Assembly (NCBI GenBank): GCA_041905595.1 | Contig: JAYRKT010000011.1 | Coordinates: 1 to 64,000 of the forward strand | Reading direction: 5' to 3' | Length of the DNA: 64,000 bases | Source: Aliitabrizicola sp041905595 | Lineage (GTDB): Bacteria; Pseudomonadota; Alphaproteobacteria; Rhodobacterales; Rhodobacteraceae | Program-made: the position numbers and the translations under genes | Notes under the pieces: model-generated | What the model was told of the DNA's origin: nothing | Seen by the model: only the letters and a program-made list of their open reading frames with translations | Databases searched by the model: none | Shown here: positions 42,018-50,734 of the stretch, piece after piece | How the letters are laid out: each line of letters opens with the position of its first letter | Position numbering within the stretch: the stretch's first letter is position 1

Positions 42018-42899
42018 TCAGGGATTGGCATCGAAGAAATCGAGGATCATCGCATCGACATCCGGGCCGGGCACGCGCCCGTCGCGGCCGCCGGGCCAGG
42101 CATGATCGAGGCCCTGGAGTTCCACGACCCTGACGGCGGGCCGGCCATCGGGGCGGCGCCAGTCGCGCAGGACGATCTTCGTGCCGTCCGGGGCATAGCT
42201 CTGCCCGTGAACCTCGATGAGCGGGCTGGTCCAGGCGCCGCGGAAGGTCGCGGCATCCTCGTGGACCGAGGCGAAGGGCACCTGGACAAAACTCTTCTCT
42301 CCTGGGCCACCGTCAAAGGGCACCATCCGGTCCGCCGTCCCGTGAACGTGCAGATAAGGAACGGATCCCGTGACAGGGATCGACGGATCCTTGGTGCCGG
42401 CCACCCCGGCCACCGCCGTGACCCGTCCCGCCCGGCCCGCCGCATAGCGCTCGGCCATCATGCTGCCGTTCGACATGCCGGTGACATAGACCCGCCTGCC
42501 ATCCAGGCCGAAGCGGCCAGTCGCGTCGCCCAGGACGGAGTCGAGAAACGCCATGTCATCGACGCGCGTGGCCTGCGCATAGGCGCAGCAATAGCCGGCA
42601 TTCCATGTCAGCAGCCGCGTCCGCCCCGATCCTGCCGGATAGATCACCGCATACCCCCGCTCTGTCGCCGGCGCCGAAAGGCCGGAGCTGCGGGCAAACT
42701 GGTCTGGGTTCCCGCCGCCGCCATGCAGCGCCAGAATGATCGGGGCGTCGGCCGGGTCTGCGGGCAGGTCGATCCGGTACCAGCGCCCAGTGCCAAGTTC
42801 GACGGTCTGGCTGCCGGCGTGAAGCGGAAACGAGGTCAAGAGCGCCAGGACAAGAACCGCGAGGGCGGGCAGCAGCGGCAGGTTGAAGAGACGGCGCAT
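42018..42899 (-). CDS. Secreted PHB-depolymerase/feruloyl-esterase-family esterase
   Basis: A 293-residue exported esterase. ATG 42899 has GGAG seven bases upstream and gives a signal peptide (LPALAVLVLALLTSFPLHA). Family signs: PIILALHGGGGNPDQFARSS (oxyanion), nucleophile elbow YVTGMSNGSMMAERY, and catalytic His in LQGLDHAWPGG. LpqC/poly-hydroxybutyrate depolymerase-like enzymes degrade polyesters or feruloyl esters; the substrate is unknown. The ORF extension upstream is not coding. It is 61 bp downstream of the COQ10-like gene on the same strand. Confidence 0.87.
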   Translation of the reverse strand: MRRLFNLPLLPALAVLVLALLTSFPLHAGSQTVELGTGRWYRIDLPADPADAPIILALHGGGGNPDQFARSSGLSAPATERGYAVIYPAGSGRTRLLTWNAGYCCAYAQATRVDDMAFLDSVLGDATGRFGLDGRRVYVTGMSNGSMMAERYAAGRAGRVTAVAGVAGTKDPSIPVTGSVPYLHVHGTADRMVPFDGGPGEKSFVQVPFASVHEDAATFRGAWTSPLIEVHGQSYAPDGTKIVLRDWRRPDGRPAVRVVELQGLDHAWPGGRDGRVPGPDVDAMILDFFDANP

Positions 42900-42960
42900 C
42901 GGCGGGCTCCGGTCGGGGGCTTGTGACCGTCGAACGCGGAAAGCAACGACTTCCGTCGCG

Positions 42961-43428
42961 TCAGGGATGTGCCGGCCCGTAAAGCTGTGCGGCGCGGCGT
43001 TCGAAGGCGCGCACGATGCGCTGCATGGCATCGTTGAACACAACCCCGATGATACCCTGAAGGATGGCGTTGCGGAATTCGAAGTCGACGAAGAAATCGA
43101 CCTCGCAACCGCCTTCGGGACGGTCGCGGAAATGCCAGTGGCTTTTCATGTGGCGAAACGGACCGTCGAGATATTCCGTGTCGATCCGCATCTTTTCGGG
43201 CAGAAGCGTCACGCGGCTGCCGAAGCGTTCGCGGAACACCTTGAACGAGATGACAAGATCCGCCTCCATCACCTCGCCGCCCGGCTCGCCCTCGATCGGC
43301 GTGCGCGAGCGGATGCGGGCCGCGGCATTCCAGGGCAGAAATTCGGGATACTTGGCCACGTCGGCAACCAGATCGTACATCTGGCGTGCAGAATAGGGCA
43401 GGGCCTTGGTCTCTGAATGGGTCGGCAT
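42961..43428 (-). CDS. COQ10/RatA-family START-domain protein
   Basis: A 155-residue single-domain START/SRPBCC protein. ETKALPYSARQMYDLVADVAKYPEFLPWN is the RatA/COQ10 opening and the late RIVRAFERRAAQLYG its closing helix. Eukaryotic and alphaproteobacterial relatives bind ubiquinone and support respiration; E. coli RatA inhibits 70S assembly. The alphaproteobacterial context favours the ubiquinone role, but not decisively. ATG 43428 with AGGG upstream is preferred over an upstream ATG 43452. Confidence 0.88.
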   Translation of the reverse strand: MPTHSETKALPYSARQMYDLVADVAKYPEFLPWNAAARIRSRTPIEGEPGGEVMEADLVISFKVFRERFGSRVTLLPEKMRIDTEYLDGPFRHMKSHWHFRDRPEGGCEVDFFVDFEFRNAILQGIIGVVFNDAMQRIVRAFERRAAQLYGPAHP

Positions 43429-43511
43429 CGGCTTCCCTGCGGCTTCTGTCATCGGCGCGTGACTTGGCAGGGGCTTTTGGTTAAACCCGCGTGGGAAATC
43501 AAGGGGCCGAC

Positions 43512-44060
43512 ATGCCGCAGAAACCTTACGTGATCGACCGGATGATCTCGGCCAAGTCCATCGCCGCCCGCGTCGAGGCGCTTGCCCGCGACATCACCCA
43601 TCATTTCGAGGGCACCGACAAGCTGGTGGTCGTGGGCCTTCTGCGCGGCTCCTTCGTGTTCATTGCCGACCTCGTGCGCGAAATCGACCTGCCGGTAGAG
43701 GTCGATTTCCTCGAAGCCTCGTCCTACGGCAACGCCACCGAGTCCTCGCGCGAGGTGCGCATCCTCAAGGATCTTTCGGGCGAGATTGCTGGCCGTGACG
43801 TGCTGGTGGTCGAAGATATCGTCGATACCGGCTTCACCCTGAACCACGTCGTCAACCTGCTGCGCGCGCGGGGGCCGAAGCGGCTCGAGGTCTGCGCGCT
43901 GCTCGACAAGCCCTCGCGGCGAGAGGTCGACATCCGCGCCACCTGGACCGGTTTCGAAATTCCCGACGAGTTCGTCGTGGGCTACGGAATCGACTATGCG
44001 CAGCGCAACCGGAACCTGCCCTATATCGGGAAGGTCCGGTTTCTCGATACCGCTGCCTGA
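43512..44060 (+). CDS. hpt: Hypoxanthine phosphoribosyltransferase
   Basis: Salvages hypoxanthine (and guanine) to IMP/GMP using PRPP. The PRPP motif is VLVVEDIVDTGFTLN near residue 101 and the flexible loop is EASSYGNATESS; FVVGYGIDYAQRNRNLPYIG is the C-terminal purine pocket. The start at 43512 has AAGGGG upstream. The 182-residue length is normal. Divergent from the COQ10-like gene. Confidence 0.95.
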   Translation: MPQKPYVIDRMISAKSIAARVEALARDITHHFEGTDKLVVVGLLRGSFVFIADLVREIDLPVEVDFLEASSYGNATESSREVRILKDLSGEIAGRDVLVVEDIVDTGFTLNHVVNLLRARGPKRLEVCALLDKPSRREVDIRATWTGFEIPDEFVVGYGIDYAQRNRNLPYIGKVRFLDTAA

Positions 44061-44160
44061 GCAGGATCGTCCCGCGCCGAAACTCTTGGTCGCGGGGCCG
44101 TGATCGGGCGTGACGGGTTCGTGAGCAATCTCGGCAAAATGGGGCCGGAATCGGCGGAAA

Positions 44161-44218
44161 ACCCCCTAAACCTAAGGGGTATTTTGCTGTCTGCACCGTA
44201 AGTTGCAGACGATTTTGC
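44161..44218 (+). terminator. Two tandem hairpins after hpt
   Basis: ACCCC (44161-44165) / GGGGT (44176-44180) followed by ATTTTGCT, then GTCTGCA (44189-44195) / TGCAGAC (44204-44210) followed by GATTTTGCT. Each hairpin has a T-tract; they lie between hpt and the cytochrome gene. Confidence 0.55.
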
Positions 44219-44279
44219 TTCTTGGGACCAGATGCATCCGCTTACCTTGCCCAACGTCATGCAGAGCATAGGAGCACAC

Positions 44280-44747
44280 ATGAAATTCGGTTTCCTCGCC
44301 GCAGGCCTTGCCGCGGCCCTAGCCACCGCCGCCATTGCGCAAGAGGCGGAAGATCCCTTTGCCGACGCGGTCGAGGCCCGTCATGGCCTTATGCTGCTGA
44401 TGGCGCAGAACCTAGGGACGCTCGGTGGAATGGCCAAGGGCGAGACGCCTTATGACTCTGCAGTTGCCGGCAAGGCGGCCGACAACATCGCGGCGCTGGC
44501 CTCGGTGATGAGCATGGATCTCTTCCCGGCCGGGTCAGAGTATGAAAAGGCCGCCGACAGCTTTGCCCTGCCATCGATCTGGACAGACCAGGCAAACTTC
44601 GTGACCAAGATCAACGCCCTGAACGAAGCCGCCAATGCGATGACAGCCGATGCGAAAAAGGACCTCGCCTCGCTGCAGGCCGGCATGAACAGCGTCGGCG
44701 GGGCTTGTGCTGCCTGCCACAAGGCCTACCGTCAGCCCGAAGAGTGA
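44280..44747 (+). CDS. Cytochrome c556-like protein (cytochrome c' family)
   Basis: A 155-residue periplasmic cytochrome. A signal peptide (MKFGFLAAGLAAALATAAIA) is followed by a four-helix bundle with a single heme motif at the C-terminus, CAACH, which is the c'/c556 arrangement. HGLMLLMAQNLG carries the probable axial Met of c556. GGAG lies upstream of ATG 44280. Followed 45 bp later by a di-heme cytochrome gene on the same strand. Confidence 0.88.
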   Translation: MKFGFLAAGLAAALATAAIAQEAEDPFADAVEARHGLMLLMAQNLGTLGGMAKGETPYDSAVAGKAADNIAALASVMSMDLFPAGSEYEKAADSFALPSIWTDQANFVTKINALNEAANAMTADAKKDLASLQAGMNSVGGACAACHKAYRQPEE

Positions 44748-44792
44748 TCGCACGGGGTTGCTGAAGAAACACCGCGCGCGCAGGAGTTCGGC

Positions 44793-45683
44793 ATGATGCG
44801 TGTCCTATTCGGACTGGTGCTTGTTGCCACCGCCGCGGTCGCGGCCTTCCTCATCATCACCTGGCCCGAGCGCGGCGATGCCGTCGCGCTCGGTCAGCTT
44901 GGCGGCGATCCCGCGCGGGGCGAGACGTTGTTCTGGGCAGGCGGTTGCGCCTCCTGCCACGCGGCACCGGGGGCCGAGGGTGACGCGAGGCTGGTCCTTT
45001 CAGGGGGGATGCGCCTGTCCACGGCCTTCGGCACCTTCAGCGTCCCGAACATCTCGCCCGATCCGTTGCAGGGCATCGGCAACTGGACGCTCGCCGATTT
45101 CGAGGGCGCGCTGCGCCACGGCACCTCGCCGGATGGCAAGCACTATTACCCGGCCTTCCCCTATACCTCCTATGCCCATGCGAGCGATCAGGACGTGGTC
45201 GATCTCTGGGCCTATATGCAGACCCTGCCGCTGTCCAATCGCCCGAACGATCCGCATGAGCTGAGCTTTCCCTTCAACCAGCGGTTCCTTCTGGGCGGAT
45301 GGAAACTCCTGAACCTGTCAAGCGCCTGGACAGTGCCGGATCCTTTGACCCCGGAGGAAGAGCGCGGCCGCTATCTGGTCGAGGGCTTCGGCCATTGCGG
45401 CGAATGCCACACGCCGCGCAATGTCCTTGGAGGGCGCGACATGGCGCGCTGGCTCGCGGGCGGACCGAACCCGGAAGGCAAGGGCACGATTCCCAACATC
45501 ACGCCCGCCAAGCTTGATTGGTCGGATGCGGATATCGCGGAATATCTGAAATCCGGCTTCACCCCCGATTACGATTCGGCCGGCGCACAGATGGCCGATG
45601 TCGTGACCAACATCTCGCACCTGCCCGATTCAGACCGTCTTGCCATTGCCGCCTATCTGAAGAAGGTTCCTCCCCAGAACTGA
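44793..45683 (+). CDS. Membrane-anchored di-heme cytochrome c
   Basis: A 296-residue c-type cytochrome. A hydrophobic N-terminal helix (residues 2-24) is likely an uncleaved anchor; two heme motifs follow, CASCH near residue 52 and CGECH near residue 202, each in a mono-heme domain. The motifs TFSVPNISPD and GTIPNITPAKLDWSD resemble the cytochrome subunits of membrane alcohol and sorbose dehydrogenases. No matching dehydrogenase lies nearby. AGGAG supports the start. Probably co-transcribed with the c556 gene. Confidence 0.88.
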   Translation: MMRVLFGLVLVATAAVAAFLIITWPERGDAVALGQLGGDPARGETLFWAGGCASCHAAPGAEGDARLVLSGGMRLSTAFGTFSVPNISPDPLQGIGNWTLADFEGALRHGTSPDGKHYYPAFPYTSYAHASDQDVVDLWAYMQTLPLSNRPNDPHELSFPFNQRFLLGGWKLLNLSSAWTVPDPLTPEEERGRYLVEGFGHCGECHTPRNVLGGRDMARWLAGGPNPEGKGTIPNITPAKLDWSDADIAEYLKSGFTPDYDSAGAQMADVVTNISHLPDSDRLAIAAYLKKVPPQN

Positions 45684-45696
45684 GGGAGGCAAGGGC

Positions 45697-46323
45697 GTGA
45701 TCCTGATCGGGCAATATGATTCCCCCTTCGTGCGCCGCGTCGGCGTTGCGTTGCGGCTTTATGGCATGGACTTCGAACATCGGCCCTGGTCGGTCTTTGG
45801 CGATGCCGAGAAGATCCGGCCCTTCAATCCGCTGGTGCGCGTGCCGGTTCTGGTGCTCGACGATGGCGAGGCGCTGATTGAAAGCGGAGCGATCCTGGAC
45901 CATCTGGACAGCCTCGTGCCCGAGGCGCGCGCGCTGTTGCCGCGTTCGGGGTCGAAGCGGCGCCAGGCCCTGCGGCAGGTGGCACTGACCACCGGGCTTG
46001 CCGACAAGGCGGTCAGCCTTTTCTACGAGAAGCGCCTGCACGATGTGGCCTCCGAGGTTTGGACGGCCCGCTGCCGCAGCCAGCTCGGCGCGACGCTGGA
46101 ACGGCTCGAGGCCGAAAGGGCGGCGCTTACGACACCGTATTGGCAGGGCGAGGTCATCGGCCACGGCGACATCATGCTGACCTGCGCCTGGCGGTTCACG
46201 ACCGAGGCGCATCCCGGTCTGATCGACCCTGCGGCCTTTCCCGCCCTGGCAGAGGCCGTGGCGCGGATGGAGGCGATGCCGGTCTTTGCCGAGATCTGCC
46301 AGCCCTTCGCGGCGCCGACCTAG
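45697..46323 (+). CDS. Glutathione S-transferase
   Basis: A 208-residue cytosolic GST-fold protein. N-terminal thioredoxin-like domain with YDSPFVRRVGVALRLYGMDFE, VRVPVLVLDDGEALIESGAI (cis-Pro and Glu-Ser for glutathione), then an all-helical C-terminal domain. A GTG start follows GGGAGG. It starts 13 bp after the di-heme cytochrome. Its stop overlaps the convergent pncC stop by 4 bp. Substrate unknown. Confidence 0.9.
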   Translation: MILIGQYDSPFVRRVGVALRLYGMDFEHRPWSVFGDAEKIRPFNPLVRVPVLVLDDGEALIESGAILDHLDSLVPEARALLPRSGSKRRQALRQVALTTGLADKAVSLFYEKRLHDVASEVWTARCRSQLGATLERLEAERAALTTPYWQGEVIGHGDIMLTCAWRFTTEAHPGLIDPAAFPALAEAVARMEAMPVFAEICQPFAAPT

Positions 46324-46802
46324 TCGAGCGCGGCGAGAAGTAGCGCCAGCGCGTGTTTCACCGTCGCCCGGCGCACGGCATCGCGGCCGATCGCGCCGAA
46401 TTCCAACGTCTCCGACCAGACCGGCGTGCCATGACGGGCCAGCCCGAAGCACACGCGCCCTTCGGGCTTGTGCTCTGACCCGCCGGGACCGGCGATGCCG
46501 GTGACCGAAACCGCAAGCGTTGCCCCCGAGCGGATCAGCGCCCCGTCGGCCATCTCGCGCGCCACCTCTTCGCTGACGGCGCCGTAACGGACCAGTGCCT
46601 CGGGGCGGACGCCCAGCATCTCTTCCTTGGCGGTGTTCGAATAGGTGACGAAGCCCCGGTCGAAGATGTCGGACGATCCGGCTACATCGGTGATCGCCCC
46701 GGCGATCAGCCCGCCGGTGCAGCTTTCCGCCGTGGCGATCATCGCCTTCTTGGTCCGGGCGCGGGACAAAAGCTCCATGGCTTCGGGCAGGGGTGCAGTC
46801 AC
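46320..46802 (-). CDS. pncC: CinA C-terminal-type nicotinamide-nucleotide amidohydrolase
   Basis: A 160-residue single-domain CinA_C protein that deamidates NMN to recycle pyridine nucleotides. The active-site motif is MIATAESCTGGLIAGAITDVAGSS, with GIAGPGGS later. It lacks the N-terminal COG1058 domain of full CinA, as is usual for PncC. GTG start overlaps the pgpA stop (GTGA), so it is part of the ispDF-pgpA-pncC operon. The frame upstream to 47048 is inside pgpA and not used. Confidence 0.92.
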   Translation of the reverse strand: MTAPLPEAMELLSRARTKKAMIATAESCTGGLIAGAITDVAGSSDIFDRGFVTYSNTAKEEMLGVRPEALVRYGAVSEEVAREMADGALIRSGATLAVSVTGIAGPGGSEHKPEGRVCFGLARHGTPVWSETLEFGAIGRDAVRRATVKHALALLLAALD

Positions 46803-47287
46803 AGCATCACCCCGTGATAGAGACCGGCTGCAATCATCACGCCGATCCCGGCGAAAAGCCCGGCCCAGAGATCGTCCAGCATCACGCCGGCCGCGTCGCC
46901 GCGCGCATCCGCTGCGCCGACGAGCCAGGGCTTCCAGATGTCGAAAAGGCGAAACAGCAGGAACGCCGCAACTGGTGCGGGCCAGGGCATCCAGCCATCC
47001 CATCCGCGCGCCCAGAAGGCCGCCGAGGGGAAGAGGAGCGCCACCCATTGCCCGGCGACTTCGTCGATGACAAATTCAGAGGGGTCTTCGCCGGGGCGGC
47101 CCGCCAGTTCGCGACCGACCGCCCAGAACCCTGCCCAGATCACCGCCGCTGTCAGCAGCGCCAAACCCGGGAAGCTGGCCACCCGGTCGATCAGCAGACC
47201 AAGGGCCACAGCAACGGCCGACCCCCAGGTGCCGGGGGCAGGGCGCAACAGTCCGGTACCGAAGAAGGTTGCGATTGTCCGGCTCAT
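46799..47287 (-). CDS. pgpA: Phosphatidylglycerophosphatase A
   Basis: Dephosphorylates phosphatidylglycerol-phosphate. A 162-residue membrane protein, with the PgpA motifs FFGTGLLRPAPGTWGSAVA, DPSEFVIDEVAGQW and the LFDIWKPW segment. The ATG at 47287 lies in the ispDF stop (4-bp overlap), so the enzyme is translated together with ispDF and pncC. Confidence 0.93.
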   Translation of the reverse strand: MSRTIATFFGTGLLRPAPGTWGSAVAVALGLLIDRVASFPGLALLTAAVIWAGFWAVGRELAGRPGEDPSEFVIDEVAGQWVALLFPSAAFWARGWDGWMPWPAPVAAFLLFRLFDIWKPWLVGAADARGDAAGVMLDDLWAGLFAGIGVMIAAGLYHGVML

Positions 47288-48417
47288 GCGGTCACCAGCG
47301 TCGCGGTGGCCAGCGCCGCGATCCCTTCTTCGCGCCCGGTAAAGCCCAGACGTTCGCTTGTCGTCGCCTTGACGCTGACCCGGTCGGGCTCGATCCCGAG
47401 GATGCGCGCCAGTTCCGCCTGCATCGCGGCGGCATGCGGGCCGACCTTTGGCCGTTCGCAGATCAGCGTCACATCGGCATTGGCAATGCGGAAGCCGCGT
47501 GCTTCGGCCCGGCCAGCGGCATGGCGCAGGAAGATGTGGCTTTCCGCGCCCTTCCATTGCGGGTCGGACGGCGGGAAGTGGCGGCCGATGTCGCCTTCGG
47601 CCAGCGCGCCGTAGATCGCGTCGGTCAGTGCGTGCATGCCCACGTCGGCATCCGAATGGCCGACCAGCCCGGCGCCATGCGGCACCTTCACCCCGCAAAG
47701 CCAGACATGGTCGCCTGGCCCGAAGGCGTGAACGTCGAAACCGTTGCCAAGGCGGATGTCCATGCCGCGCCGTCCTCTCAGGATGTGCTCCGCCCGGTCG
47801 AAATCACTGGCGAAGGTCAGCTTCAGGTTCTCTTCCTCGCCTTCGACGATGGCGACGGTCAGTCCGGCGGCGCGCGCGACCTCGACATCGTCCGCCGCTC
47901 CGCCGGGATGGGCCCGGTGCGCGGAAAGGATCGCGTCGAAGCGGAAGCCCTGCGGCGTCTGCGCCCGCCACAGATTCGTCCGGTCCTGCGTGCCCGCCAC
48001 CAAAAGCTCCTCTCCGCGCCAGAGCGCATCGGTAACGGGCAAAGCCGGGGCCGCGCCCACGGCAGTGTCGAGCGCGGAAATCACCCTCTGGATCAACGGC
48101 TTGCTCACCAGTGGTCGCGCCCCGTCATGGATCAGAACCCGATCCACCCCCATCAGCGCAAGCGCATCCAGCGCATTCCTGACCGAGGCGTCCCGCGTCT
48201 CACCACCCGTCACGAAATCCACGTCGGACAGGGTTTGTTCCGCAAGAAGATGGTCCTCGGGGTGGATTACGACCAAGAGGTGGTCAACCATGTCCCGGAA
48301 CGCCTCGACGGCATGGGCCAGCACCGGTCGGCCGGAAAGCATCCGCCATTGCTTCGGCAGACCCTCGCCCGCGCGCGTCCCGCGACCGGCAGCCACGATG
48401 ATGCCTGCGACTGTCAT
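47284..48417 (-). CDS. ispDF: Bifunctional IspD/IspF (MEP pathway)
   Basis: A 377-residue fusion. Residues 1-220 are IspD (CTP-binding VAAGRGTRAG near residue 10; LIHDGARPLV), adding CMP to MEP. Residues 221-377 are IspF (GNGFDVHAF, GHSDADVGMHALTDAIYG), making the cyclodiphosphate. GGAG sits before ATG 48417; the longer frame to 48441 lacks a site. The fused form is known in several alphaproteobacteria. It opens the pgpA-pncC operon, divergent from the Ntr locus. Confidence 0.97.
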   Translation of the reverse strand: MTVAGIIVAAGRGTRAGEGLPKQWRMLSGRPVLAHAVEAFRDMVDHLLVVIHPEDHLLAEQTLSDVDFVTGGETRDASVRNALDALALMGVDRVLIHDGARPLVSKPLIQRVISALDTAVGAAPALPVTDALWRGEELLVAGTQDRTNLWRAQTPQGFRFDAILSAHRAHPGGAADDVEVARAAGLTVAIVEGEEENLKLTFASDFDRAEHILRGRRGMDIRLGNGFDVHAFGPGDHVWLCGVKVPHGAGLVGHSDADVGMHALTDAIYGALAEGDIGRHFPPSDPQWKGAESHIFLRHAAGRAEARGFRIANADVTLICERPKVGPHAAAMQAELARILGIEPDRVSVKATTSERLGFTGREEGIAALATATLVTA

Positions 48418-48508
48418 CTTCGCTCCATATCGACCGGGCATCTATCTAGGCCAGGACGCGGGACGTGACAATGCGGCGAAACCTTCGGGCATGGATGCTC
48501 AAAAAATA

Positions 48509-48518
48509 GGCATATGCC
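48509..48518. promoter_or_regulatory. Palindrome between ispDF and nifR3
   Basis: GGCATATGCC, a perfect 10-bp palindrome following an A6 tract, sits in the divergent promoter region. It could be an operator, but it is short enough to occur by chance. Confidence 0.3.
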
Positions 48519-48616
48519 CCGGATTGACCAAATTGTATGGCCGGATCGGCTGCTGCCTCGGTTGTCATTCCGGGGCGCTAGGGCTACCTCGAGGCTGACG
48601 CACAAGGATTAGGCAT

Positions 48617-49621
48617 TTGTTCCTCCAGTCGGCCGCCGCCGCCAATGGCCTTACCATTGATCCCCCGGTCCTGCTGGCGCCCCTCGCCGGCATCACCGAC
48701 TTGCCGTTTCGCCGGCTGGTTGCGTCCTTTGGCGCGGGGCTGGTGGTCAGCGAGATGGTGGCCAGCCAGGAAGTCGTACAGGCCCGCCCGCTGGCGCGCG
48801 CCCGGGCCGAGCTGGGATTCGAGATGGACCGCACCTCGGTCCAGCTGGCGGGGCGCGAAACCTACTGGATGGCCGAGGCGGCGAAATATGTCGAAGGGCA
48901 GGGCGCGCGGGTCATCGACATCAACATGGGATGCCCCGCCAAGAAGGTGACGACCGGCTATTCCGGCTCGGCGCTGATGAAGACGCCTGATCATGCGCTG
49001 CGCCTGATCGAGGCGGTCGTCGGCGCGGTTTCGGTGCCGGTGACGCTCAAGACCCGGCTCGGCTGGGACGATGATTGCCTCAATGCCCCCGAGATTGCCC
49101 GGCGGGCAGAGGCGGCGGGAATTGCCATGGTCACGATTCACGGCCGCACCCGCTGCCAGTTCTACACCGGCCACGCCGACTGGGCTGCGATCCGCGCGGT
49201 GAAGGAGGCGGTGCGCATTCCGGTCATTGCCAACGGCGACATTGTGGATGCCGACACGGCGGCCGCGGCCCTGCGCCTGTCCGGCGCCGATGGCGTGATG
49301 GTGGGCCGTGGCGCTCAGGGCGCGCCCTGGCGACTGGCCCAGATCGCGCACCGGCTGTTCGGAACCCCGGCGCCGGTTGTGCCCGAGGGCGAGGCCTTGG
49401 CCGATCTGGTCGTCGGTCACTATGACGCGATGCTGGATTTCTACGGGCTCGACCTTGGCCTCAAGGTCGCCCGCAAGCATCTGGGCTGGTATCTCGAAGA
49501 GGCGCGGCGCACCTCGCATCGCGGCCCGATCCTGACGGCGACAGATCCCCAGGCGGTGCGCGACGCCTTGCGGACCGCCTTCCTTGCCGACCCCGACCGC
49601 GAGACGAGGGAGGCGGCATGA
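48617..49621 (+). CDS. dusB: tRNA-dihydrouridine synthase (NifR3/DusB-like)
   Basis: A 334-residue FMN enzyme that reduces uridine in the tRNA D-loop. Motifs: LLAPLAGITDLPFRRL, catalytic Cys in DINMGCPAKKV, GSALM, IHGRTRCQFYTGHADW, IPVIANGDI, GVMVGRGAQGAPW. The TTG at 48617 has AAGGA eight bases upstream and no ATG or GTG lies near it. It is the first gene of the ntr operon; in R. capsulatus the gene is called nifR3. Its stop overlaps ntrB. Confidence 0.95.
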   Translation: MFLQSAAAANGLTIDPPVLLAPLAGITDLPFRRLVASFGAGLVVSEMVASQEVVQARPLARARAELGFEMDRTSVQLAGRETYWMAEAAKYVEGQGARVIDINMGCPAKKVTTGYSGSALMKTPDHALRLIEAVVGAVSVPVTLKTRLGWDDDCLNAPEIARRAEAAGIAMVTIHGRTRCQFYTGHADWAAIRAVKEAVRIPVIANGDIVDADTAAAALRLSGADGVMVGRGAQGAPWRLAQIAHRLFGTPAPVVPEGEALADLVVGHYDAMLDFYGLDLGLKVARKHLGWYLEEARRTSHRGPILTATDPQAVRDALRTAFLADPDRETREAA

Positions 49622-50721
49622 TGCCCTATCGCTCGCCCTATCCGGTGCCGGGGGTGATCTGGGCCTCGCTGCCGATTCCGGCCTTCCTGATCGACCGCGA
49701 CGGCAAGCTGGTCGAGGTCAATCCGGCGGGCGAGACCTTCCTGAACGCCTCGGTCAAGGCGCTGCTGGGCGTGCCGGCCTTCGACCGCATCCATATCGAC
49801 GCGCCGATGGATGAGGCGCTGGCGCGTGCGCGCGCCAACCAGTCGGCGCTGTTCATCAACGATGTCGACGTGACCTCGGGCGAGAAGCCGCCGGTGCAGT
49901 GCAACGTGCAGGTCGCGCCGATGCACGACAATCCCGATATCCTGATGCTGCTGATCTCGCCCCGCGACATCGCAGATCGGCTGGGGCGCCTCGCCAACGC
50001 CAAGTCGTCGGCCAAGTCGGCGATCGGCATGGCCGAGATGCTGGCGCACGAGATCAAGAACCCGCTTGCCGGCATCACCGGTGCCGCACAGCTCCTCTCG
50101 ATGGGCCTCGGCCCCGAGGACCGCGAGCTGACCGACCTGATTGTCGAGGAATCGCGCCGGATCGTGAAACTGCTCGAACAGGTCGAACAGTTCGGCAACC
50201 TGCGTCCCCCCGACCTCCGCGCGGTCAACATCCATGACGCGCTTGACCGTGCCCGCCGGTCGGCGCTGGTGGGGTTTGCGGCGAACATGACCATTCTCGA
50301 GGAATACGACCCCTCGCTGCCGCCGACGCTGGCCGATCCAGACCAGCTGATGCAGGTCTTCCTCAACCTCATCAAGAATGCGGCCGAGGCGGCGGGGCCA
50401 AAGGGTGGCGGCACGATCCGGCTCAAGACCTCGTACGACCAGTCACTGCGCCTGCGGCGCAAGGACGGGTCGGGCCGGGCGCTGCCGCTGAAGATCGAGA
50501 TCATCGACAACGGTCCGGGCATCCCGCCCGAGATCGCCCAGGACATCTTCGAGCCCTTCGTCAGCGGGCGCGAGAACGGAACCGGACTGGGCCTCGCGCT
50601 CGTGTCCAAGATCATCAACGACCATGGCGGCTGGATCTCGGTCGACTCGGTGCCGGGGCGGACGGTGTTCCGCGTCTCGCTGCCGCGGGCGCCCAAGGAC
50701 CTGGCGCAGGACGTATCGTAA
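49618..50721 (+). CDS. ntrB: Nitrogen regulation histidine kinase NtrB
   Basis: A 367-residue cytosolic kinase/phosphatase that responds to nitrogen status through PII and controls NtrC. N-terminal PAS (about 15-120), dimerisation/phosphoacceptor domain with His144 in MLAHEIKNPLAG, and an HATPase domain (DNGPGIPPE, GTGLGLALV). No membrane helix, as expected for NtrB. It overlaps nifR3 by 4 bp and precedes ntrC by 13 bp. Confidence 0.97.
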   Translation: MMPYRSPYPVPGVIWASLPIPAFLIDRDGKLVEVNPAGETFLNASVKALLGVPAFDRIHIDAPMDEALARARANQSALFINDVDVTSGEKPPVQCNVQVAPMHDNPDILMLLISPRDIADRLGRLANAKSSAKSAIGMAEMLAHEIKNPLAGITGAAQLLSMGLGPEDRELTDLIVEESRRIVKLLEQVEQFGNLRPPDLRAVNIHDALDRARRSALVGFAANMTILEEYDPSLPPTLADPDQLMQVFLNLIKNAAEAAGPKGGGTIRLKTSYDQSLRLRRKDGSGRALPLKIEIIDNGPGIPPEIAQDIFEPFVSGRENGTGLGLALVSKIINDHGGWISVDSVPGRTVFRVSLPRAPKDLAQDVS

Positions 50722-50734
50722 GGAGGCAGGACAA

